Source: Candidatus Dormiibacterota bacterium (GTDB lineage Bacteria; Chloroflexota; Dormibacteria; Aeolococcales; Aeolococcaceae). From it: a stretch of 64,000 nucleotides of DNA. The stretch spans positions 1-64,000 of the forward strand of contig DASXNK010000024.1 of NCBI GenBank assembly GCA_036495095.1. Reading direction: 5' to 3'. Every line of letters starts with the position of its first letter. Within the stretch, counting starts at the first letter, position 1. Below the pieces are notes generated by a model, which had not been told where the DNA came from, did not search any database, and worked only from the letters and a program-made list of their open reading frames with translations. Shown in pieces: positions 58,487-64,000 of the stretch. The position numbers and the translations under genes were made by a program.

Positions 58487-59389
58487 ATGGCCACGCTGAC
58501 CACGGACATCCGCCGCGTCCAGGCCAACGGGATCGACTTCGCCTACCTGGAGGCGGGCCCGGCGGACGGGCCGCTCGCCCTCTGCCTGCACGGCTTCCCC
58601 GACCACGCCCCCACCTGGCGCCACCTCCTCCCGGAGCTCGCGGCGGCGGGGTGGCACGCGGTGGCACCGTGGATGCGCGGCTACCATCCCACCGGCCTCG
58701 CCCCCGACGGCCAGTACCAGCTGGCCACCCTCTGCCTGGATGCGCTGGCGCTGCTCGACGCGCTCGGCGGCGACGAGCGCGCGGTGATCATCGGGCACGA
58801 CTGGGGTTCGCTCGCCGCCTGCGGCGCGGGCATGCTCGAGCCCGCGCGGATGGCCCGCCTGGTCTGCATGGCGGTTCCCCAGAACGCCCTGGCGTTCCAG
58901 AAGGTGATCTCCGACTGGGAGCAGATGAAGCGCTCCTGGTACATGTGGTTCTTCCAGCTGCCCGGCATCTACGAGATGGCGATCAGCGGCGACGACTGCG
59001 CCGCGGTCGAGAACATCTGGCGTGACTGGTCGCCGGGGCTGGCGATCGATCCCGAGGACATGAGCCAGATCCGGGCCACGCTGTCGCGGCCCGAGGTGTT
59101 CCAGGCGGCGATGGGGTACTACCGCAACACCGTCGACGCCACCACCCAGTCCGACGAGCTCAACCTCGCCCAGCTCACCGTCACCTCCGAGACCCTGGGG
59201 ACCCCGGTGCTGTTCGTCGCCGGCGCGGACGACGGCCTCTTCGTCCCCGAGGCCTTCCGCGAGGGGGCGGAGTACTGCACCGCCGAGTGCCGGGTCGAGG
59301 TGCTCGACGGCTGCGGGCACTTCATGCACCAGGAGAGGCCCGCCGAGGTCAACCGGCTGATCCTCGGCTTCATCGGCGGGGCGGGTTAG
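58487..59389 (+). CDS. Epoxide-hydrolase-type alpha/beta hydrolase
   Basis: A 300-residue cytoplasmic hydrolase with HGFPD (oxyanion hole), a nucleophile Asp D105 in GHDWGS, an acid at D248 or D249 (VAGADDGLF) and H278 (GCGHFMHQERP). An Asp nucleophile in GHDWGS is characteristic of epoxide hydrolases and haloalkane dehalogenases; HGFPD favours the former. GGAGGAGG precedes the ATG, five bases after the preceding stop, so it is part of the mce-MMPL transcript. It could open epoxide products of lipid or terpenoid oxidation. Confidence 0.85.
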   Translation: MATLTTDIRRVQANGIDFAYLEAGPADGPLALCLHGFPDHAPTWRHLLPELAAAGWHAVAPWMRGYHPTGLAPDGQYQLATLCLDALALLDALGGDERAVIIGHDWGSLAACGAGMLEPARMARLVCMAVPQNALAFQKVISDWEQMKRSWYMWFFQLPGIYEMAISGDDCAAVENIWRDWSPGLAIDPEDMSQIRATLSRPEVFQAAMGYYRNTVDATTQSDELNLAQLTVTSETLGTPVLFVAGADDGLFVPEAFREGAEYCTAECRVEVLDGCGHFMHQERPAEVNRLILGFIGGAG

Positions 59390-59685
59390 CCCCGGGCCCG
59401 CCTCCGGGCGGTGCGCAGCTCGCCGGCGAGCAGCACCAGCGCGATGAGCGCGATCCCTCCGCCGGCGACCCAGCAGAACACGGTGGCGCCGTGGCCGGTC
59501 AGGCCGCCCATGGTCATGCCCAGGTCGCCGTCCCGGAAGCCGCCCATGGTCATCGCGGCGTGGCTGTCGTGGATCCCGCCCATGCTCATGTCGCCGCCCA
59601 TCGCTCCCGGCGCGATGTACTGCCCCAGCGCAGTCCAGAGCCCCCCGAAGAGGATGAGCAGCAGCGGAACGACACGCCAGCGCAT
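59386..59685 (-). CDS. Met/His-rich two-helix membrane protein
   Basis: A 99-residue protein with two membrane helices (about 5-22 and 69-88). Between them is an extracytoplasmic loop with MGG-, MTMGG- and HDSH-type elements: about eight Met and three His in 40 residues. Such loops bind Cu(I) or Ag(I) in copper-handling proteins. No known family. Its stop overlaps that of the convergent hydrolase by four bases. TACAAT lies seven bases before the ATG. Confidence 0.6.
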   Translation of the reverse strand: MRWRVVPLLLILFGGLWTALGQYIAPGAMGGDMSMGGIHDSHAAMTMGGFRDGDLGMTMGGLTGHGATVFCWVAGGGIALIALVLLAGELRTARRRARG

Positions 59686-59692
59686 GCCGTCG

Positions 59693-59698
59693 ATTGTA
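59693..59698 (-). promoter_or_regulatory. -10 element TACAAT before the Met-rich gene
   Basis: TACAAT (one mismatch to TATAAT) on the minus strand, seven bases before the ATG at 59685. One of the strongest -10 matches in the window. Confidence 0.6.
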
Positions 59699-59793
59699 GT
59701 CGGGCGGGGCGGGCAGAACCGACTCCAAGCTCCACCCCCCACCCCCAACAACGGCGCCGAGATCGCGGGAGGACCGAAACCGGCTGCGCGCGG

Positions 59794-59799
59794 TACTGT
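59794..59799 (+). promoter_or_regulatory. -10-like TACTGT before the kinase
   Basis: TACTGT nine bases before the GTG at 59809. There is no Shine-Dalgarno sequence, so leaderless transcription of the kinase-regulator pair is likely. Confidence 0.45.
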
Positions 59800-59808
59800 C
59801 AGACGGCT

Positions 59809-60972
59809 GTGACCGCGCCACCAACCCCCAACGGCTCCGCCATGGAGACGGTGCGTCTGCTCGCGGGGATCCTGCGGCACCTGAACAGCGGGGAGACGGC
59901 GCCGGCGCGGGTGGTGGAGGAGGTGGTGCGGGTCGCCTCCGAGCACCTGGGGTTCTCCCGCACCGCGCTCTTTGCGGTCGACCGCGACGGATTCATCCGC
60001 GGGCTCTGCGGCTACGGCGTGTCCAGTGACCAGATCCGCGCCGTCGCCGAGGCGATCCCGGACATCCCGGTGATCGAGCAGGCGGTGGTCTGCGGGCACA
60101 CCGTCCACTCCGAGGACGTGCCCGCCGAGGGCTCGGTTCCCGAGCACCTCATCGAGACCTTCGAGCTGGCCTCGCTGACGGTGGCGCCGCTCTACTCGGA
60201 GCAGCGGCTGGTGGGCATCCTCTGCGCCGACCGCGGGGCCTCGGTCCACTACCCGCTCGGCGAGGACGAGCGGGTGATCGTCGACGCCTTCGCCAGCCAG
60301 GTGGCGCTGGCGCTGCGCATCGCCCAGCTGGTCGCGGAGGACACCGACGCGGCCCGGCAGAGCGAGCGCCTGCGCATCGCCGGCCGGCTGCACGACAGCG
60401 TCGCCCAGCTCTTCTACGTGATCGGCGCCGAGTGCGCGCGCGCCCGGGTGGGAGCGCCGCCGGAGCTGTCGCCGGTGATCTCACGCATCGAGCAGCTCGC
60501 CGCGCGAGGTGGCCGCGAGGTGCGCGGCGCCATCGACTCGATGGAGGGACTGGTGGCGGCCGACGGCGAGCCCCACCGGCTCGGCGAGCTGCTCGGCGGC
60601 CTGCGCGAGCTCTACCAGTGCGAGATCACCCTGGTCGGCGACTGGTCGCGGCTCGCCGTCGGCCAGGCGGTGTGGGACGTGGTGCTCGGCGCGGTGCGCG
60701 AGGGGGTGGCCAATGCGGTGCGGCACGGCTCGGCACGGCACGTCGTGCTCTGGCTGCAGGCCTCGCAGGACCGCCTGGTGGTCGAGGTGCGCGACGACGG
60801 CCAGGCGCGGCCGGTCGAGCCGCGCCCGGCTGGCGGCGGGTTCGGCCTGGCCGCGCTCCGTCGCCGCCTCGAGCCCCTCGACGGCGAGCTGCTCCTCGCC
60901 GAGAACGACGATGGCGGCCACACCCTGCGGATCGGGCTGCGGGGGACGCCCGCGGAGGCGGCGAAAGCGTGA
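59809..60972 (+). CDS. GAF-domain sensor histidine kinase (NarL-type)
   Basis: A 387-residue cytoplasmic kinase. GAF domain in residues about 30-180. A HisKA_3-type dimerisation segment has H195 in AGRLHDSVAQLFYVIGAECARA. The ATPase domain has VREGVANAVRHGSARHV (N box), VEVRDDGQARP (G1) and GGGFGLAALRRRLEPLDGEL (G2). No membrane helix, so it senses an internal signal; a GAF ligand or redox signal is possible. The GTG at 59809 is preferred because of the -10; an ATG at 59842 is the alternative. It overlaps its partner by four bases. Confidence 0.92.
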   Translation: MTAPPTPNGSAMETVRLLAGILRHLNSGETAPARVVEEVVRVASEHLGFSRTALFAVDRDGFIRGLCGYGVSSDQIRAVAEAIPDIPVIEQAVVCGHTVHSEDVPAEGSVPEHLIETFELASLTVAPLYSEQRLVGILCADRGASVHYPLGEDERVIVDAFASQVALALRIAQLVAEDTDAARQSERLRIAGRLHDSVAQLFYVIGAECARARVGAPPELSPVISRIEQLAARGGREVRGAIDSMEGLVAADGEPHRLGELLGGLRELYQCEITLVGDWSRLAVGQAVWDVVLGAVREGVANAVRHGSARHVVLWLQASQDRLVVEVRDDGQARPVEPRPAGGGFGLAALRRRLEPLDGELLLAENDDGGHTLRIGLRGTPAEAAKA

Positions 60973-61616
60973 CCGTGCGGATGGCGCCCCCCGGCGGCGT
61001 GATGGTCGTCGACGACCACGCCCTGGTGCGTGCCGGGGTGCGCAGCTTCCTGGAGGCGGACGGCCGCTTCCGGGTGGCGGCAGAGGCGGGGAGCGTCGCC
61101 GAGGTGCGTGCCCGGCTCGAGACCCTCCCCGAGTCGGTCTCCTTCCTGGTGGTCGACATCGAGCTGCGCGACGGCTCGGGGATCGACGTCATCCGCGAGG
61201 CGCGGCTGCGCCAGCCGCCGCTCGAGGTGGTGGTGCTCACCGCCTTCCCCGACGCCCGCACCCTGCACCGCGCCCTCGCCACCGGCGCGCGCGGCTTCGT
61301 GCTGAAGGAGGCGGGGGGCGACGCCCTGGTCACCGCGCTGGCCTGCGCCCGCGACGGCCAGCTGTACCTCGACCCGCGGCTCGGCGGCGCCATCGCCACC
61401 GTGCTCACCATCCCGGACGACATCGCCCGCCAGGCGAGTGACCAGCGGCTGCTGTCGCTGCTCGCCGAGGGCCTCACGGACAAGGACATCGCCCGCATCC
61501 TGGGCAGGACCCCGTCGGGGGTCAGCCGCGACATCGCCGCGCTGCTCCACCGCATGGGTGTGAGCAGCCGCGCGGCGGCGGTGAGCCAGGCGGTGCGCAC
61601 CGGGATCGTCGTGTGA
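60969..61616 (+). CDS. NarL/LuxR-family response regulator
   Basis: A 215-residue regulator. Receiver domain 15-130 with DD early, phosphoacceptor D63 (VVDIELRDGSG) and K in FVLKEAG. The C-terminal LuxR-type helix-turn-helix (about 155-210) reads LLSLLAEGLTDKDIARILGRTPSGVSRDIAALLHRMGVSSRAAAVSQA. It is the obvious partner of the preceding kinase. Its DNA target is unknown; the fatty-acyl-CoA ligase 73 bases downstream or the mce operon could be regulated. Confidence 0.93.
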   Translation: MTVRMAPPGGVMVVDDHALVRAGVRSFLEADGRFRVAAEAGSVAEVRARLETLPESVSFLVVDIELRDGSGIDVIREARLRQPPLEVVVLTAFPDARTLHRALATGARGFVLKEAGGDALVTALACARDGQLYLDPRLGGAIATVLTIPDDIARQASDQRLLSLLAEGLTDKDIARILGRTPSGVSRDIAALLHRMGVSSRAAAVSQAVRTGIVV

Positions 61617-61689
61617 ATCGGGTACCGTACTGGCCGGTCAGGCCGCGGCGCCGGGGGCGGCGAGGCGGCCGCGACGGGGAGGACGACTG

Positions 61690-63315
61690 ATGCAGAGCAC
61701 GATGCCGGGGCGCCCGCTGACCGTCGGCTCGCTGCTGGAGTACGGGCTCGCGGTCTACGCGGACAGCGAGGTGGTCACCTTCGACGGAGACCGCACCCGC
61801 CGCGCCACCTATCGCGAGGTGGGCGCCGGCGCCGCCCGTCTCGCCAACGCGCTGCGGCGCCTCGGTGTCGTCGAGGGTGACCGTGTCGGCACCCTGTGCT
61901 GGAACACCCAGGAACATTTCGAGGCGTACCTCGGGGTGCCCTCGATGGGCGCGGTCCTGCACACCCTCAATCTGCGGCTGTTCCCCGAGCAGCTCGCCTA
62001 CATCATCGACCACGCCGAGGACCGGGTGATCCTCGTCGACGACTCCCTGGTGCCGGTGCTGGCGCGCGTCCTGAAGGACCTGACCACCGTCGAGACGGTC
62101 ATCGTCATCGGCGACGGCGACGCCTCCGCGCTCGGCGACGTGCTGCGCCACTCGGAGCTGGTCGCGGCCGAGCCGGACACGTTCGCCTGGCCGGAGATGG
62201 ACGAGCGCAGCGCGGCGGCGATGTGCTACACGAGCGGCACCACCGGCAATCCCAAGGGTGTCGTCTACAGCCACCGCTCGACCTACCTGCACTCGATGGC
62301 GTCGGCGATGGGCAACTGCTTCGCGATGAGCCAGTACGACCGGGTGCTGCCCATCGTCCCGATGTTCCACGCCAACTGCTGGGGCCTTCCCTACACCTCG
62401 TGGATGGCGGGCGCCGACCTCATCCTGCCGGGCCGCTTCCTCCAGGCCGAGCCGATGGTCCGGCTGATGGAGGCGGAGCGGCCGACCATCGCGGGCGCGG
62501 TGCCGACCATCCTCAACGACATCCTCCGGTACCTCGAGACCCACCCCGCCGACCTGTCGTCGCTGCGGGTGGTGCTCAGCGGCGGGTCGGCGGTGCCGCT
62601 GACGCTGCAGCAGAAGTACCAGGAGCGGCACGGCATCACCATCATGCAGGCGTGGGGGATGACCGAGACCAGCCCGCTCGCCGCCGTCTCCCGCCCCCCC
62701 AAGAACGGCGCACCCGAGGACGCGTGGCGCTACCGCGGAAAGTCGGGCCGGCTCTCCGCCGGGGTCGAGGTGCGCCATGTCGCCGACGACGGCACCGTGC
62801 TGCCCTGGGACGGCGAGTCGGTGGGGGAGATCGAGGTGCGGGGCAACTGGATCACCGGCGCCTACCACCGCGATCCAGCGCCCGACCGTTTCGACGGCGG
62901 CTGGCTGCGCACCGGCGACGTCGGCACCATCGACGAGCGCGGCTTCATCCAGCTGACTGATCGTGCCAAGGATGTCATCAAGTCGGGCGGCGAGTGGATC
63001 TCCTCGATGGACCTCGAGGCCGCGATCATGGCCCACCCGGCGGTGGTCGAGGCGGCGGTGATCGCGGTGAAGGACGACCGCTGGGACGAGCGCCCGCTCG
63101 CCTGCGTGGTCGTCGAACCCGACCGCGCCGTGACCGTCGAGGAGCTGCGCTGCTTCCTCGAGGGCAGGGTGGCGCGATGGTGGGTGCCGGAGCGCTGGGC
63201 CTTCGTGAGCGAGGTCCCGAAGACCAGCGTCGGCAAGTTCGACAAGAAGGTGCTGCGCGCACGGCTGGGCGAGGGTGCACTCGACATCCTCGGGACAGAG
63301 GCCGTGGGTCGCTGA
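61690..63315 (+). CDS. Fatty-acyl-CoA ligase
   Basis: A 541-residue AMP-forming ligase. YTSGTTGNPKGVVYSHRSTYLHSM is the P-loop, followed by VPMFHANCWGLPYTSWMAGADLILPGRF, MQAWGMTETSPLAAV, GWLRTGDVGTI and SGGEWISSMDLEAAIMAHPAVVEAAVIAVKD. The catalytic Lys is near the C-terminus in KTSVGKFDKKVLR. The E-W-I-S-S motif is typical of medium/long-chain FadD-type enzymes. GGGGAGG precedes the ATG. Confidence 0.92.
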   Translation: MQSTMPGRPLTVGSLLEYGLAVYADSEVVTFDGDRTRRATYREVGAGAARLANALRRLGVVEGDRVGTLCWNTQEHFEAYLGVPSMGAVLHTLNLRLFPEQLAYIIDHAEDRVILVDDSLVPVLARVLKDLTTVETVIVIGDGDASALGDVLRHSELVAAEPDTFAWPEMDERSAAAMCYTSGTTGNPKGVVYSHRSTYLHSMASAMGNCFAMSQYDRVLPIVPMFHANCWGLPYTSWMAGADLILPGRFLQAEPMVRLMEAERPTIAGAVPTILNDILRYLETHPADLSSLRVVLSGGSAVPLTLQQKYQERHGITIMQAWGMTETSPLAAVSRPPKNGAPEDAWRYRGKSGRLSAGVEVRHVADDGTVLPWDGESVGEIEVRGNWITGAYHRDPAPDRFDGGWLRTGDVGTIDERGFIQLTDRAKDVIKSGGEWISSMDLEAAIMAHPAVVEAAVIAVKDDRWDERPLACVVVEPDRAVTVEELRCFLEGRVARWWVPERWAFVSEVPKTSVGKFDKKVLRARLGEGALDILGTEAVGR

Positions 63316-63343
63316 TGGCCGGGGGACGTGGAGGTCGCGATCG

Positions 63344-64000
63344 ATGAAGATGGAAGCCGCGGTCCTGTGGGGGCTGAACCAGCCGTGGAGCGTCGAGGAG
63401 GTCGAGCTCGACGGGCCCTCCGAGGGTGAGGTGCTGGTCCGGCTCGCCAGCTCCGGGCTGTGTCACTCCGACGAGCACCTGGTCACCGGCGACATCCCGA
63501 TCCCCTTCCCCGTGGTCGGAGGTCACGAGGGCGCCGGGGTGGTCGAGGAGGTCGGCCCCAACGTCCGCGAGGTCGCTCGCGGAGACCACGTCGTGCTCTC
63601 CTTCCTGCCCGCCTGCGGTCGCTGCACCTGGTGCGCGAGCGGCCACAGCAACCTCTGCGACCTCGGCGCCAACATCATCCTCGGGCCCCAGCTCGACGGC
63701 ACCTGCCGCTTCCACGCCCGTGGCGAGGACGTCGGGCAGATGTGCCTGCTCGGCACCTTCAGCCCCTACACCGTGGTGCCCGCGGCGTCGCTTGTGAAGA
63801 TCGACGACGACATCCCACTCAGGGTCGCGTCGCTGGTCGGCTGCGGCGTGACCACCGGCTTCGGCACCGCGGTGAACAGCGCCGGCGTGCGTCCCGGCGA
63901 CACCGTGGTGGTGATGGGCATCGGCGGCGTCGGCGCCAACGCGGTGCAGGGCGCGCGCTGCGCCGGCGCCCAGCACATCATCGCCCTCGACCCGGTGCCC
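63344..64000 (+). CDS. NDMA-dependent alcohol dehydrogenase (MDR), partial
   Basis: The first 219 residues of a zinc-dependent medium-chain dehydrogenase. CHSDEHLVTGD holds the catalytic Cys and DEH pair, VVGGHEGAGVVEEVGP follows, and the structural zinc Cys cluster lies in CGRCTWCASGHSNLC. DDIPLRVASLVGCGVTTGFGTAV and GDTVVVMGIGGVGANAVQGARCAGAQ begin the Rossmann fold. The wording SGLCHSDEHLVTGD and FLPACGRCTWC matches the NDMA-dependent group, which keeps its NAD bound. The gene runs off the right edge. Confidence 0.9.
   Translation, partial: MKMEAAVLWGLNQPWSVEEVELDGPSEGEVLVRLASSGLCHSDEHLVTGDIPIPFPVVGGHEGAGVVEEVGPNVREVARGDHVVLSFLPACGRCTWCASGHSNLCDLGANIILGPQLDGTCRFHARGEDVGQMCLLGTFSPYTVVPAASLVKIDDDIPLRVASLVGCGVTTGFGTAVNSAGVRPGDTVVVMGIGGVGANAVQGARCAGAQHIIALDPVP

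Noticed and set aside
1-64000. Mobile island or phage
   Set aside because: No integrase, transposase, phage structural gene, direct-repeat boundary or tRNA, and base composition looks even throughout.

Overview
The window is a very GC-rich chromosomal segment (strong G/C bias at third codon positions, many GTG starts, a few TTG and possibly CTG starts, many 4-bp stop/start overlaps). A classical menaquinone pathway, a complete mce lipid-uptake operon, an F420-type luciferase-like oxidoreductase, an NDMA-type alcohol dehydrogenase, a mycothiol-type DinB protein, an NfeD/flotillin pair and many apparently leaderless promoters together suggest Actinomycetota or a close high-GC terrestrial lineage such as Dormibacterota (Ca. 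Dormibacteria). That placement is an inference: no rRNA or universal marker gene lies in the window. I saw no integrase, transposase, CRISPR array, tRNA or rRNA.

Layout. 1-9.1 kb: the start of a response regulator, secreted proteins, a membrane-anchored S53 (sedolisin) peptidase, a TenA/PqqC-like enzyme, an esterase, a DUF3352 membrane protein and a CBS-domain protein. 9.1-17.3 kb: the menaquinone locus. menE diverges from menB-menA-menC-menD, whose genes overlap by a few bases each. Facing them is merR-menG-menF, led by a MerR-type regulator with a repeated GAGTC/GACTC element at its promoter. 17.3-25.1 kb: two GNAT acetyltransferases, a lone receiver protein, an NfeD-like/flotillin/PspA membrane-stress cluster, a NYN-domain protein, a truncated cupin, a LOG-type phosphoribohydrolase and an AIM24 protein. 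25.1-29.9 kb: an amidohydrolase, 6-phosphogluconate dehydrogenase, a YbhN/LPG-synthase-type membrane protein and a small winged-helix regulator. 30-34.8 kb: two large exported proteins, one with a six-hairpin-like fold and a C-terminal anchor, the other ending in six 41-42-residue tandem repeats. 34.8-46 kb: acyl-CoA ligase, DinB-like protein, acyl-CoA dehydrogenase, MsrB, glycogen phosphorylase, a BadH-like dehydrogenase, a secreted hydrolase and a luciferase-like oxidoreductase.

46.1-59.4 kb holds one long operon: two YrbE/MlaE permeases, an MlaF-type ATPase, six MCE proteins, an MMPL/RND transporter, a small membrane protein and an epoxide-hydrolase-type enzyme. This looks like a complete lipid importer whose ATPase is encoded within the operon. 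It is followed by a Met-rich membrane protein, a GAF-histidine kinase/LuxR-type regulator pair, a fatty-acyl-CoA ligase and a truncated NDMA-dependent alcohol dehydrogenase. Together with the acyl-CoA ligase, dehydrogenase and BadH-like genes upstream, the right half reads as uptake and oxidation of hydrophobic carboxylic acids or lipids. The substrate cannot be told from sequence.

A recurring feature is a TAnnnT hexamer 6-10 bases before a start codon that lacks a Shine-Dalgarno sequence. I found twelve cases, which suggests widespread leaderless transcription.
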